A stretch of DNA of 64,000 bases from Amaranthus tricolor (Eukaryota; Streptophyta; Magnoliopsida; Caryophyllales; Amaranthaceae). This document shows, one piece after another, positions 1-19,700 of the stretch; position 1 is the first letter of the stretch, and every line of letters starts with the position of its first letter. The notes below the pieces were generated by a model. The model had not been told where the DNA came from, ran no database searches, and saw only the letters and a list, made by a program, of their open reading frames with translations. The stretch covers positions 7,625,311 through 7,689,310 of the forward strand of contig NC_080059.1 of assembly GCF_026212465.1 (NCBI RefSeq). The letters run 5' to 3'. The position numbers and the translations under genes were made by a program.

Positions 1-71
1 ACAGAGGAAGGATTATGTGTTTGGTTAGTGTATGATGCAGCAGCGTCTGTGTTGGTTAACATTTTCGCCAT
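1..71 (-). CDS. N-terminus of Copia-like gag, cut by window edge
   Basis: On the minus strand an ATG at 71-69 opens a frame that runs off the window after 23 codons, beginning MAKMLTNTDAAASYTNQT. It lies 50 bases downstream of a primer-binding site and LTR end, which is where gag-pol of a plant Copia element normally starts. Low-complexity, polar N-termini of this kind are common in such gag proteins. No diagnostic gag motif is inside the visible part, so the assignment rests on position. Confidence 0.5.
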   Translation of the reverse strand, partial: MAKMLTNTDAAASYTNQTHNPSS

Positions 72-120
72 GGGAAGAATAAAGATTGAAAAGAAGAAGG
101 AAGATTAATTTGTGGTAACT

Positions 121-133
121 TGCTCTGATACCA
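121..133 (-). other. Primer-binding site (initiator tRNA-Met type)
   Basis: The minus strand reads TGGTATCAGAGCA directly after an LTR-like end ...TTTGACA. This is the standard plant Copia primer-binding site, complementary to the 3' end of initiator tRNA-Met. It marks the junction between a 5' LTR (higher coordinates) and the internal region (lower coordinates). Confidence 0.7.
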
Positions 134-310
134 TGTCAAATTTAGGTGTTTAAGAACATAAAGACTTAAGAGAAAGAAGTATTATTGATTTGGAAAAATA
201 GAATAGAATTAATTAATTACAAAGCATGGGTATAGTATATATATAGATGCTACACAGTTAGTTGATGAGGTGTCAAAAAAACAAGAAAATAAGAATTAAG
301 TTGGAGCATG
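134..310 (-). mobile_element. 5' LTR of Copia-like element (outer end uncertain)
   Basis: The LTR ends in CA at 135-134 next to the primer-binding site. It contains a TATA-rich stretch near 230-245. I could not find the matching TG start or a target-site duplication, so 310 is only an estimate of the outer border. The element extends beyond the left edge of the window. Confidence 0.45.
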
Positions 311-4080
<3,770 letters not shown>

Positions 4081-4698
4081 CATGTTTGAATTAAATGTAA
4101 ATATTTAAAAGGGTAAAAAAAGTTAAAGCAAGAAAATTAAGTTGATAAATGAGAAATTAGTAAGTTGTAGAGGTGGAAGAATGATTGCAAAATAATACTC
4201 CCTCCGAACCAATTTAGTTGTCCCATTTTTTTATTTGGCAAAGTCTTTTTAGTTGTCCCATTTCTATTTTTGTCAATCTTTTTTTACCTAAATATCATTA
4301 TTTCATACAAGTAATTACGAATATACCCCCATATACTTTACTTACCCAACTACCCTTCACTATTTATCTTTTACTACTTACCCTTTTTAATGGGCCCCAC
4401 ACTATCCTTAATAACCGTGCCCAAGCAAATAGGATATCTAAATTGGTTCGGAGGGAGTAAAAAAATAAAGGAAGCTCTTAATTTTGTAGGGTAAATATTT
4501 ATCATAGGGGAAGGTGGGAGAATGTATTACCTCTATAATGGGGGAAATTATCTTCTTTTTCCTTTATTATTTTCATTTCATACTCATTTTACCTTCTTCA
4601 CAACTATCTCAATTGCTTTAAATGCATCTCTATTTGCTTTTAATTCATTAATTTGACATTATTTCTCCCCTTAAATATTTACACCCAATCCAAACATA
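4081..4698. mobile_element. MITE family T1, copy 1 (split by a Stowaway-like MITE)
   Basis: The left end (around catgtttgaattaaatgtaa) is an inverted match to the right end, whose complement reads tatgtttggattgggtgtaa; both continue into atatttaa and a ggg(t/g)-rich stretch. A Stowaway-like MITE at 4198-4457 sits inside it. Without that insert the element is about 356 bases, close to copies 2 and 3 (about 360 and 346). The superfamily is not certain; the ends (GTTTGGATTG) would fit a Tourist/Harbinger or hAT-type MITE. Confidence 0.6.
4198..4457. mobile_element. Stowaway-like MITE, intact
   Basis: 260 bases bounded by inverted ends CTCCCTCCGAACCAATTTA and its complement, flanked on both sides by TA, the duplication typical of Tc1/mariner-derived Stowaway MITEs. 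The near-perfect ends suggest a fairly recent insertion. An open frame across it is incidental. Confidence 0.85.
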
Positions 4699-5304
4699 CC
4701 CATAGAGTAATTGTAAGTCATGTTATTATCGAAAAAATAAATTTATACTTTTTATTGTATGAAGAGAGTCTGAGATAAAGTATTAGTGAGATTCTTGTAT
4801 GAATTTAAATTATAAAAAATAATCAAGAATTAGTGAAAATATAGTATGATAAAGTTTAAAGATTTAAGTTTAAGTCAATACGCATTAAGATAAATTTTCA
4901 CATGACATTTTTTTTTTAAAAGAAATTTTACATGACATTATAATTAGTACGAACAAATCATGAATGAGTGTTAAAATATGTTGTGTCACGCTAATATATG
5001 TTTGAAATTTTTTTCACAAGATATAACATCAAATTGCATTGATATGTTGACTACTATTTATTTAAAACCTTACACTACATAAGCAATATATGCATGATGT
5101 AATACTCAAGCAATAAATGCATGTAATACTCAAATTTGAAAATTGTAGCATAGCTAATCAATTATTGAAGAATCAAAATTTTCGTACTGTAAACTTAAAA
5201 ATAGAAAATAAAAAGTGAAAGAAAGAATGAAAATTATTAAAGAATGAAAATTTTGGTAGTGTAAATTTGAAAATTGTAGCATAGCTGCTCAATTAACACC
5301 AAAA
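4699..5304. other. Gene-free AT-rich region
   Basis: No gene seen. The short phrase gaaaattgtagcatagct recurs at about 5138, 5268 and 6138, indicating a local duplicated segment. Confidence 0.45.
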
Positions 5305-5557
5305 CTTGGACGAGACGGTTTTATTATGAGACTGTCAATTTGGGGCGGCTTATTTCACGCGTGTAATAACATTTCAATTTTCTTAACATTTATCAATTTT
5401 GACCTTAAAGGTATCAAATTATCAATTTTGAAAATTGATACCTTTAAAATCAAAATTAAAAAATGCCCAGAAAATGAAGAAAAATGCCCAAGTTGTTAGA
5501 CACGTGAATTGGACCGGCACAAATTGACGGTCTCATTATGAGGCCGTCTCGTCCAAG
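5305..5557. mobile_element. Fold-back MITE with ends CTTGGACGAGACGG
   Basis: Outer ends cttggacgagacgg and its complement frame about 253 bases. The inverted similarity extends some 70 bases inward on each side, and the centre (about 5400-5455) is itself palindromic, so nearly the whole element can fold back. I found no convincing target duplication. Confidence 0.65.
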
Positions 5558-5819
5558 ACCAGCTGATCAATTATTAAAGAATGAAAATTGTAGAAAGAAA
5601 TGAGAGAATGGTTATGTGTAAACTTAAAAATGGAATATAGATTCAGAGATGGAATATAAATGGAGTATAAAAAATGAAAAATCTAAAACTTAGACAAAAA
5701 AAAGAGGTAATAAGTGAGAGTAAATTAATAAAAATGGCGGAGTGAGTTTTATATAAATGAGAGAGAAATGGGTTAGGATTGGATTTGTTTGAGGGGGAAA
5801 ATTTGCTTTGAAATTTGAA

Positions 5820-5995
5820 AATTCCGCCTACAAAGTTGGCGATAAAATTAGCTACAAAAAGTGTTTGTTGTCAACCTTTAGCCACAAAATTAGCTAAAAA
5901 AGCTTTATAACTAGCTAGCGGCAAAAAAATATTTGTAGTTAATGTTCTTTACTCAAATATCAATTTGATCTCCAAATTGAGTTCTTCTTGTAGTG
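5820..5995. mobile_element. CACTA-type right end fragment
   Basis: The sequence ends in ...TTCTTCTTGTAGTG at 5995; the complement starts CACTACAAGAAGAA, the typical terminus of plant CACTA (En/Spm) elements. Upstream are several subterminal repeats resembling ttagc(t/c)acaaa. No matching left end was found, so this is probably a truncated non-autonomous element. Confidence 0.5.
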
Positions 5996-8396
5996 TTATG
6001 AAACAATTGTCAATCATATTATGACACTTATACACTTATATGAAAAGACCTTAAGATAAGTATAAAAAACTAAGAAAATTCTTGTATGAATATGAATGAT
6101 AAAATATGCATGAATGCATGTGATGTAATACTTAAATTTGAAAATTGTAGCATAGCTAATCAATAATTGAAGAATCATGAAATGAAAATTATTGAAGAGT
6201 CCCTCTTCTTTTGTACCAAATTAGTACAACCAATGGCCAATTCACTAGCATGGCCAAGTAGAAGAAAAAGGTTTGGCCTTTTGTTAAAGTTGTGGGACAT
6301 TAAAAAATATGGAAAATAACAATAAGAAATGGGAAGAGCACTGTGACTCAACCCACTTTTATTGTTTTGGTGAAATGTTAAGTGGGTAGGAGAGTGAGGA
6401 ACAAGAGTAGGACCCAATGTTTTGTGTACCTAATAAAACATTCTTAAGTCTTTCACTATTAAGTGACCATAGAGGATGGAGAGTATGTTTTTGAGATCAT
6501 TCTTTAATACCTTTAAAAGATCATATTGCTTGAATAAGACAGAACATGAAGCAGGATTTGATTGCCTTTTTGTTTGCAAATTGTACATTTCTATTCTTTC
6601 ATCTTATGTTCTGCAGTTGAAATTTGAATTGTTAAATTATAGGCGAAATTTGAGTTAAAAATTAACGGTAAAAATTTATAATATAATTTTAAGATATAAA
6701 ATACTTCCTCTGTTCATATGAAATAGCACGCACTCATTTGACCGAAAAAACCTAAAATTTTTAAGTTAAATGGTGCTGTTTTAGAGAGAGTATAGAATAA
6801 GGTTTGAGTGTGTGACCAGTGACCACTAAGCTTACCACTTCTATTTAAATTTACAAAGTGCCCTTAAATATATACGATATTCCAAAAACAATATATTTGT
6901 AGGCGACACACCTCCTGTCCTACCTAAATTACGCCACAGTTGAATTATGACTTATGTCTTGAGTTTGGAGATGTCTATGAAGAAAATAAAGTTAGAATTA
7001 TTAGGTGTATTGATTAACTAGTGAGCTTGGTTAATAGTAGGTAATTAGTATAAGGAAATAACAATTGTTATATCCGGTACGTGGTTACATGAGATTTCCT
7101 ATTTAACTATTGAATTATGATGTTTTTATTTTCAACCATGTTTTTTCTTTTTTTTTTTTTAATTCTCATCATCTCTATAAAATATGGTAAAAAACTTTAC
7201 AAGAACAATGATAAAGTCTTAATTTAAATATTAGGTAGGAAGGAATGTTCCGTTACTAATTATTTTTTAATATTTCTATAAAAAGTATATACATAATGAC
7301 ACTCCTAAGAAGCATCAATCAATCAATAATCAATAATCAATAAAATATACTAATGCAAAAACGATTTAGGACACGTGTCATTTTCTCATTAAAACTTTTT
7401 CCGCTTTTTTTCTATTGTTAACATGAAAACTTTTGATGATTGAGTTGATATTTAATGAAATAATTAACTCATGAAAAATAAAATATTTTTTTATTACATT
7501 GACTATAAATATATTTCCTTACATAAATCTATAATTTTTTTATCTCAAATCTTAAATATAATTAAAGTTTGTTTCATTAAGAAGTTATTTAACCATAAAA
7601 AGAAAAAACTAAAATAATTTAATTTTCTACATTCATATACACAACCTTAAGTCTTAAACTAAATTATTCATATTATATTTTATATTCAGTTTATATATTT
7701 TATTTTTTTAAAAAAATATTTTATTATCATACATGATAAAAAATCTACAAATTAGATTAAAATATGATATATTAATGAAAAATCTAAAATCTTTCAATGA
7801 TGGAATCATAGACAAAAGAATAATTTTCTTATAATAAACAAAGTATTCTATTGCATCTTAAAATTGTAGTAATTAAAATTTAATAACAACTATTGACGAA
7901 AATTTTCTGATTTACTTAGGTGATTTTATCATTATAATATAGCTTAATGATAATTACTTTGATAAAATTTTTATTGATTGATGGTAATTTTTGTCTATTT
8001 TTTCACATATATGTTTTAATATAATTGCATAATAAATTATTTCTTCGCTTTATCAATTACTTCCTCTGGTTTTTAACAGTTGCTACACTTCTATTTTTGA
8101 CATTATCCAGTGCACGATTTTAATCTTTAAATATCTTTAAATTCATATGATAAAAATTACGAAATGTTAATATTATGAAAATGTGCATTAAAACAAATCA
8201 AACAAGATCTCACTTGACTATGTTTTATCCAGACTAGTGTATTAATATAACAAATACAAAAATTTATAGATTAAGTTTATGTCGTAATGAATTGATTTTA
8301 TAAATTAATATTAATGTACTTATATAATTCATATAAGTAAATATTTATTACATCCGTATTTTACACCGGAATCTATCTAGTTTGATGATAATTGGC
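5996..8396. other. Gene-free AT-rich region
   Basis: No gene seen. A truncated Stowaway-like end (acttcctctgttcat) lies near 6702. Another degraded Stowaway-like segment, with the core aatcaaacaagatctcactt, lies near 8060-8230. Confidence 0.45.
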
Positions 8397-8450
8397 TTAG
8401 TGGTGAAGATAGTTTTTGACATTCAAGAGGTCAAACTTTTGCCATTATGT
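8397..8450 (+). repeat. tRNA-derived SINE-like relic
   Basis: Contains ggcttagtggtgaaga, which resembles a pol III A box of a tRNA-derived SINE, followed by aagaggtcaaac, a possible decayed B box. It does not fold as a functional tRNA that I can see. Weak call. Confidence 0.25.
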
Positions 8451-8652
8451 TTTTTAAATTTAAGTTTATGTTATAATAACTTTTATAGAGTTTTTGGAGA
8501 GTTTAGAAAATAATTGTTAATATTAATCATAAGTTCATAACATTACAATGTATTTGTACTATAAAAGAAATAAATAAAATATTACATAGAATAAAAGAAA
8601 CTAATAATATAATGAAGATTACATGAAATGAAATAATCTTTGAATAATTACA

Positions 8653-8658
<6 letters not shown>

Positions 8659-8727
<69 letters not shown>
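8659..8727. repeat. (TA)n microsatellite
   Basis: About 69 bases of pure TA repeat. Confidence 0.97.
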
Positions 8728-8729
<2 letters not shown>

Positions 8730-11360
8730 TCAAGACGGTCAATACATCAATCAAGACTTATTTTGATTGATTTGTTGATCTTATTTATCTTTATTAACTT
8801 TATTTCCTTTATTTTTCATCGAAGTTTGGTTATTGAATATGAAGGAGTCAGATAAATAAATCAAAACAAATTAAAATGAGCTTCTATGTCATTAATACTA
8901 GTGCACAACCCAAACTGGAAATTGATTTAATTCGAGAGGGATAAACGGAGTGTTTAAAAATTTAAACTTGGCCAACTAATAAAGTACTTTTTTGTGTCTT
9001 ACGAGTTTTGTTATATTTTCCTTTTAGTCTTTTTTATAGATTTTACTACATTTTTTTCATATTATATATCTATATATTTCTCTTTCTCTATAAAATATTT
9101 TTTTCTTACTTATAATACTCATAAATTATACTTGTGGCGGAAGTTATTAAAGTAGTATATATAATATATTAACATAAAATGAAGAAAATTTCCAATTTTT
9201 CAATCTTGCACTACATTTTACCCTGCAGGCCTAATAATTTAGACATAAATTGATCATAAATCCAACCAATTATGAGACCCAAATAATTACAATTAGTTAT
9301 GATTATCATCCAACCTCCTTGTTTGAACTAAAAGATTTCTACAATATTAATTCTATTTTCTTTTACATACATGTATAGAAAGAGCAATTATATTTAATTA
9401 TATGACAGTTTTTTTTTTTTTTTTTTTTGTTAGAATTACAAAAAGCAATAATATAAGCATGAAATGGAGAAACCAAAATCTGATGTGATCAGAAAAGATT
9501 CTAACCACTCAATAAGTGAATAGTTCATTCAATGTACTGCTCATCCTCAAATGGCTGGTCCATCATATTTTCATTGCTCTTTCTATCATTTCTGAAAAAG
9601 ATTACACCACCCAATTTTAAATAAATTTATAAAAAAAATTGTAAAAGTTGAAGTTAAAGTAAATTTAGTTTTATCTTGTTACATAAAATTATTAATTATT
9701 ATTTAATATTCAATTTTTAATATAAAGATTGATTAATGCAAAAAGTAGACTTTGTTTGTTACTTTTAAGTGATCCATGCATGTTGCGGATATGATTTTAC
9801 CTTTTCTAAGATTTATAGAAGAGCAAAGAAAATAAAAGCAAAGAATATCGGCATAAATTGAACGTAGCACTAAAAGTTTTACACCTTCTATTTTAATTAG
9901 AATATTAGATGTACTATTTGATTTTGTTTATTTGCTCATGCATTATTTCCATTTTGAATATATTAAATTATATTTGGTTAAAATAAAAAAATTAATATTA
10001 ATAAAATTTAAATTGAAACGAATCAATTAAGTATTAATATTACTAACTCTCATAGCTTCGCCAATTTTGAGATATGATTAGTAATATGATAGATAATCCG
10101 TCCGTTTGGTAAATGGTTGTTAATTGAAATTATTATCTGTTGTCTGATTTGATCAGCTAGAAATATTAGATTATTAACTGTTAAGTATTGGTTGTTTAAG
10201 CCAGCTATTTGAGCTAGCTCTTAAAAAATGTTTGTTAAAAATTTAACTTTGTGAATTAAACTTTTACCGTCATCATTTACAATTGCATCTTCCACTTTTA
10301 TTCATTTAAGCTTTGTTTTATATGGTTTATATGATGAATTTTTTTACAAATATCTTAATGTTATCAATATCTTAATTTTACAAGGATGTAACAGAGACCT
10401 CAAAATGTGATCGGCAAGGGAAAGATTGAAATTGTGAAACTCGTCAAGGGTTAGACTCAAGTGGGAATTGTTCGCTGAATAATTTAAATTTATTAGTTAC
10501 TCTCTTTGCGGGGAAATTCAATATATTGAAATAAATTTAAAAAGTATGAGAAAATTATAATTATACTTTTATTAATTATATTTTTTTTTACTTTTTTTAA
10601 TGGCAAAATTAAATTTCAAGTCTAGTCAAATATATAACTCACCCCACTCCAACTGCGGCAAATTCAAGTTCAGTCAATAAAGTCAACAAAGTATACTAAT
10701 AACATTCAACTTATGTATAATTTTATATTCCTAGAAATATAAATGTATGTGCTAGTTTAGTTGGTAGAAGCTTTGCCATATAAATACATTATCAAAATCA
10801 TTTAATTTTGTTCTAGATCCGCCCCTACACTTCAATGTCCAACACATTTTTCACAAGACTTTTCCCCTTTAGTCTTTTAAAGTCCTATTTGCTCACCTCC
10901 CTTAAGTCTTATTTTCCTAAACAAACAAGACATACATTTGTCATAGCTCTTTTTCTAAGTTTTAGTAACATGTTTATTTTACCATTGATGATAATCTATT
11001 ATGATCCTTTTAAAGACTTGTATACAAATAAAATATTAATCTCGTTGTTTCTTTGATTTTTCTATATAAATACACAAAAGTTTTTCATTATGATTTCCAT
11101 AATATAGTAGAATCAAATTATCTACATATATGTGACAGTTAAGTGATTAATCATGAATTAAATAATCATGAATTAAATGCTAGCTAAATACAGACATTTA
11201 CGTTTTGAATAATTAATTTAAAACATATAAAAACCTAAGTTGTTCAACTACATAAGTGAAATCATCTTGCAAATTAATTAAAGGACAGCGCAGCTAGTGG
11301 TCCTCATATCATAATTTGTGGTTTTGGGAAGAAGAACGCACAACTATATTAATACTAACC
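8728..11360. other. Gene-free AT-rich region
   Basis: No gene seen. It holds a 20-base T run at 9409-9428, a possible tRNA-derived SINE head at about 10750-10830 (tagtttagttggtagaag), and a degraded MITE-like stretch near 10100-10260. Confidence 0.45.
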
Positions 11361-11720
11361 GGTGGCTTGAATTGAGTATAAATATTTAAGGGGTAAAAAA
11401 AGTTAAATTAATAAAATAAAGGTAAGTAAAGATGCAAATGAAGTAATTGCAATACTTGTAAAAAATATAAAATGAGAGCAAAATAATAAAGATGATGATT
11501 TCCCTAATTTGGAGTAAAATATTTTCCCACCCTCCCCTGGGGTAAATTTATACCCCTAATATGAGGGAAATAATTGTTGTTTTATCCATTTTCATTATCT
11601 TCTAACCAATTCTCCCACCTTTCTAACAATCAAATTCCCTTAAACTTCTATCTAATTAATTTGTTTTCCTACTTTGACTTTTATTTACCCTTTAAATATT
11701 TACACTCAATCTAAACGACC
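11361..11720. mobile_element. MITE family T1, copy 2 (uninterrupted)
   Basis: Left end around ttgaattgagtataaatatt; the complement of the right end reads gtttagattgagtgtaaata. Length about 360 bases. It shares ends and internal pattern (ggggtaaaaaaagtt, then a central palindromic ccctcccctgggg zone) with copies at 4081-4698 and 31903-33007, which carry insertions. Confidence 0.6.
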
Positions 11721-14260
<2,540 letters not shown>

Positions 14261-14519
14261 GGTGATATTTTTAAAATACATTTTTCAAGCCATAAAGTTA
14301 TTTTTTTCAAAGACAAAAATTGTGGATATTTTAGTATACAGCTAGGAGTATTATATTATGAAAGTTATTGGGCGAAAATTTATTAGAAAGAACAAATGCT
14401 ATATGTGTGTTTGGACACTGTTTAGTATTTCCTATTGTTTGAATTTGTAGAAGCAAGATATATATCTTCGTATCTATTATCTCTTTGCATATCTATGTGG
14501 AGCTAGTGGAATTCTTTAT

Positions 14520-14838
14520 TGCCACTCAACATTTATATACTTTTAGTGGGATATATTTAGTGACATTTTTTAAAGAATGATTTATTTATATTTATTAGAC
14601 CCTTTAGTAGCATAATAAAAAACATACAAAAACTTTTTACGACATAGGAACTAGTAACATTTCTCATAAATGTCACTATAGGCTATAGATTATAATAACA
14701 ATTACATATGTCACTAAAGCGCATATAAAGTGTTACTAAATCACTTTATAGTGGAGTTTAAAGTAAATACCAACAGTTATTACATTAAAAATATAAATCA
14801 ATGACATTATTTTAATTTCGCTAAATCTTATGTAGTGA
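14520..14838. mobile_element. Possible CACTA-type end fragment
   Basis: Several copies of gtcacta/gttacta-like subterminal motifs lead to ...TTATGTAGTG at 14838, whose complement CACTACATAA resembles a CACTA terminus. No opposite end was found. Confidence 0.3.
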
Positions 14839-15247
14839 AAAGTTAATTTTATTGTAATGATTGATAATTTTTTTTGTTACTCTTTTGACGATTGATTCAA
14901 TTGTCACTATCTACATAATTTTTTTTGCCTCTAAATTTTTCTTTTTTAATTATTACATAAATTTTCATTCACTCGTTTAGATTTTAGGACCATATAATAG
15001 TGCCAATAATAATAGTAATAATTTAGAAAAAGCTTGAAAAGACTGGATCAATAAGACTGGGCCTGGTCCTTTACCTCCTCCACTTTTCCAAGTGGGTCCA
15101 TGCCTAGGTGCTAAAAAGATTGGGCTCTTCTAAGCTGGTCCACGTCTATAAGGACCATCTTTCGTGAAAGGTCACATTTAGGCTTAGCAAGTAGCAAATT
15201 ACTCAGAGTATTCAACATGGTGCATTGGTGCTAGCTATTTTCATGCA

Positions 15248-15500
15248 CAAATTCTTGTGAGAGACGGTTTTTTAGAGAGATCATCTCTAATTGAGCCGGC
15301 TCATTATATATTTTTAAAATTTTGTAGTTAGATATTAAGAATGATGTAAGTAGACATTTAAGATATTATAAGTAGACATTAAGGATACAGTAAGTAATCA
15401 TCAAGGATAATGCAAATGGGCATCAAGAATACATTAAGTAGGCGTTACTTTAATGTGTTGGGCTTGAAAGACACATCTCAAAGAGATGGTCTAAGAGACT
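15248..15500. repeat. Dispersed repeat with internal ~24-bp tandem repeats
   Basis: It starts with caaattcttgtgagagacgg, a phrase also seen near 43020 and, inverted, near 50253-50344. Inside (about 15330-15445) roughly five degenerate 23-25-base units of the type aagtagacattaaggatac occur in tandem. The right part (agacacatctcaaagagatgg) gives a short inverted match to the left. Probably a non-coding mobile element. Confidence 0.5.
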
Positions 15501-16712
15501 AACGGATAATCATGGACCTAGAGAAGTATATACACTAAACTAAAGAATGGAAATATAAATTAAATATGAACCCTAGATTAGATTTTGTCATTTTGCTTGT
15601 TCATTTTGGTAACAATCATAACGGTCTCTCCGAGAGACGCACTATATATAGGCTAAATAACCCAATTAATACAAATTAAAGACAAAATAAGGACATAGAC
15701 TTCTTATTTTGAGGTCGTTTGTTTGAGAAGCAATCTGTCACAAAAATAGTTATAAAATTTAATCTTACGAATCTATCACACCAATCATGCCAACAAGTTA
15801 AAGGTTTGTGTTTCGTCCATCGCAACATATAGGGTAGCCTTTGAGAAATTACAACTCAATAAGACCTAAAACGTACTTTTTTTTTTTCTTGGAATTTACC
15901 TCATTTGACTTAAACAAAGGGGGTCAACTCGAAGGAATGTAGTATAATTTAGATAAATTAAATCTAACTCTTAGTTTGTAATGTTATTATGTTATTTTTT
16001 CATTAGGGTATAAAGTTTCCAACATATGCTCCATACATACTATAAATTAGAAAAAAATTTCGTATCAAGAAATCGAACTTAACTAAAAGTTTAAGCAAAT
16101 AATACCCTTATCATATAGGCTAATTGGTACTTGAATACAATATTTCAAAAAAGAGCAAATTCACTGAAAAATGCAAACTTTATGAATTTGAAAACCCTGC
16201 ATTAAAACTGATCATAACTTTCATAATATTCAACACAAAGACGCTACTGCCGTCTGCCGTAATAAGGCACCAAGCTTGAGCTCGAGCTCGAGCTCAAGTA
16301 ACATTCTCAGCAATGGCACGGACATGCACCTTTTGTTTGACCGTTGAGCAAAAAAGGGCAAATCCATCGCATTAACATCTTACAACATCTTTGTTATACA
16401 TCATATGAGAGCAGATGTTGTGTGTTTAGCTGAAGGATACGATAACGGTTGGAAACCAAAAACCAATGGCGTTGCTATTGCCTTAGCTGCTTTCACTTCG
16501 TTACAACTAACACAATGATTTACAAACACATAAGGAAATAAACAATTGTCCTATAAGGAACCTACAAAAAAAGTAACAAACTAGTAATTTATACCGAGAA
16601 CTATAACATATTTGTCGTAAGATACATGATTCAATAATGATTACGGTAGAGCCAATGATAAGTATCATACTCGAGGAACGCTCATGCTTCAAGACGGCAT
16701 CTCTTCAGAAAA
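15501..16712. other. Downstream flank and probable 3' UTR of the NAT gene
   Basis: The part adjoining the NAT stop codon is likely its 3' UTR on the minus strand. A perfect 24-base palindrome made of GAGCTC units lies at 16275-16298. No separate gene was recognised. Confidence 0.4.
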
Positions 16713-19700
16713 TCATACAGACGGGAAGTACTTGTTGAGGTTGAAGGGAAGGGAATAGAATTCTTCACTCCTTGTGTCTCCTTTGAAAGAACGGAACTTA
16801 TCCCACCAATGCTTACCCCTATCCTTCCTCACCGTGCTTTCTTTTTTGTGGACCGTATTGTCCAAGAAATACGCCAAAATTCCCGCTACAAACGCTTCAG
16901 AAGAGAACGGGACATTCACCATGTCGTTGAACTGTCGTATTAAGAAAGCATAAACGCGGAATCCATCATTAGCGAACTCTTAAATACGATCAAAAGTAAT
17001 AGAGAAATTTAGCGGACAAAAGCATTACCCATCTTGCGCCAGTATGGACCGGGCCAAAACCCTTAATTGCTTCATACTCATTGAAGTATTGAGGTATAGA
17101 CAGACCCAAGAAAATCGAGAATCCTAGTATAAATTTTGTTCGGAAGCTGTTGAGATTGCAGAACTGAAGGAAACTTAAACCGACAGAACCTGAACAGATT
17201 AAAAACATAGATGAGACAAGTCAGTTGAGTGCTGCATATCGATTTTCAATATTCAAGCAGAGCTTGAATTACAAGTGCTTACCAACATAGGCAAAGAAAA
17301 GACAGTACAAAGCCGCGATAATAGGCAAAGGAATAGAGGCAAAGACAGCGCCAAATTTCCCTGTAATATTCGTGATTCAAGAAGCGTAAGAAGATAGAAG
17401 AAAAAAATCGAACACAAGTCGACACCGCAAATATAAGATATACAAACCAAGAACGGAGAAGAACAGCATAAATCCAGCTGATATTTGTACAACCCGTCTA
17501 CTACCAACTCGTGTCAGTGTTAAAAGCCCGGCATTTTCCCTGCATTAAACACCGAAGATGAACTTGGTACTTTCCTTAACAAATTCACGCTAAAAGTCAC
17601 CTAATGCTCAGCCCGGTATAACATAATTCACCAGTTAATTCGCTTTTTGAATTCGCGACTCGCTCAAAGTGAGCCTAAAAAAGCCTAAAATTGACCATGA
17701 TTCGCTTTTTTCGATTCGCGATTCGTAAGATTAGTGAATCATGGGACAGTGGGCCTCAGCCTCATAAAATGAAGTATCAAATGAGGTTTATAGGCTTACA
17801 CAGAAACGGAGGACCCGATTCCGGTTCCGAACAACCCTGACAACAAAATGCCAACTCCCTGTCAAGAGGAAAGAGTCTTTAGCTAATAGCAATCTAGATA
17901 AAAGCTACTTTGAAGAAAAAATCAAATAAATAATTCTTCGTGCAAATTGGTCGCAAAGAAATCCATGCGATATACCTGCCAACCGATTCCGCGACTAAGA
18001 ACAGATGGAGGCATCATCGTTGCACTGGCCGACCTTGAAACGGCAATGAACGCACCAGTGGACTGCAGATGGACGAACATTAGTACGAAATAATAAAGAA
18101 AGTTGTTTTTACCTAACAAGGGCTAAAAAGCGTTAAGATAAAATAATTGGCTCATAACCACTATCAGTTGCGTAATCCAGTGGAAATATTATATAGAGAA
18201 GATAAACAAACCTCAACAAGTGCAACAAATGAAGCAAACATCATAGCAAAGGCTTCACCAGCATCAAAAGTAGGTGCTCCCCATTGAAAGGGATATGGAA
18301 TGCTAATCCTGCAGAATGAGACATAACATTAGATTGTCTATATGAAATTTATAATACAACGTGTTTGGTTTACATCCAACGATCGTTTAAATAGACAAAA
18401 ATACAAGCTCGCTTATCCTCCCCGCTCTTTCTTCCCCTCTATTACAACAAAAACACCATCAACTTAATGCCAAGTGGCTCCCACCTAGGTAGGGTTTGAA
18501 AGTGTCGGATTTAGACGAGTTTACCCTTGTAATAACAAATAGATCGTTTTCGATTGACCCTTAGTCGCAAACATCATCGTCAACTTTACATAAAGAAAAG
18601 GTGAATGATTTAATAAGTTATTTTACTAGTCGTTATAATCAGAATTCAAAGAATTGTAAATTTTTAGCTCCAGTCTCCACCGAGAATGGAGTACAAAGTT
18701 TCCCCTTCCCTTCTAGACTAACAAGATTAATTTCCCTTATAAACAAAGAACTCATTTATTCTTTCATCCGGTAAAAAACAACAGTATATTTTCCTTCGCC
18801 TCTTGGAGAGCTTCTTCTGTGGAAGTCATATTCTACAAGTCTAAAGATTATTTTCCTTAAGTCATTATTAGGGGTGTTCAATGGACCGAATACGGGCCAT
18901 GCTGGGCTTAAGCAAATATGGGCCGGGTTGGATAAGGGTCCATTAAACTTAGTATGGGCTTTACATGGGAAACATATGATAAGACAAAAAAAAGGCAACT
19001 CTAGAAAGAGTAATAACAAATTACCATGAAGCACCACTTATAAGCCCGGAACGATCAGTACGGCATGTAACTTGTGTTCTTGGTGCTGCATGATTATATG
19101 CTCCACCAACAGTAAGAATGTGTGCATATAGCCACACAATAGCCACAGAGATTAGAACGGCAAAACGCTCAAAAACATGCTTTCCGACTTTGGTTGCTTG
19201 TGAAACATACTGCAAAATAATTATCCAGGCTGAATCGATCTATAAGAAGCTAAAGGAATAAATGATGACTGGAAGCCCAAATCCGAATAACAATAATAAA
19301 ATCCTGTTTGATAAATTTACCACTGCAATAAAGATTAGAAGCACAAGCTGAGGCAAGCCAATCTCCACACATTTTGCCACCTAAGAACAGAGAAAAAAAG
19401 TTAGCAATGATATATATTGTGCATAAGCAAACGAAGAAAAGCAAGAAAACAATATTTGTTAAAGGAGAAGATATTACCCCAGGAAAACCAAGTTCATAGA
19501 GTCCGAAGCCAACCAAAGATATTAAGGGAACAACTGATAGAGGGCTCAGGAACCTGCATGATTCCACGGGACAGTTGTAAGACTACTTGCTGAACACGAC
19601 ACTAAAAGAAACGGTATATTTTGGGTATCCAAGCAGCAATGTTTAACAACAATGCTAAAGCCTTAGTCCTAACATACGAAACTGGCTACATGGACCAAAA

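Noticed and set aside
4218..4460. 80-codon open frame
   Set aside because: It lies wholly across a Stowaway-like MITE and has no homology I recognise.
8527..8855. Open frames encoding long Tyr-Ile repeats on both strands (also at 14084-14316)
   Set aside because: They are translations of AT microsatellites, not genes.
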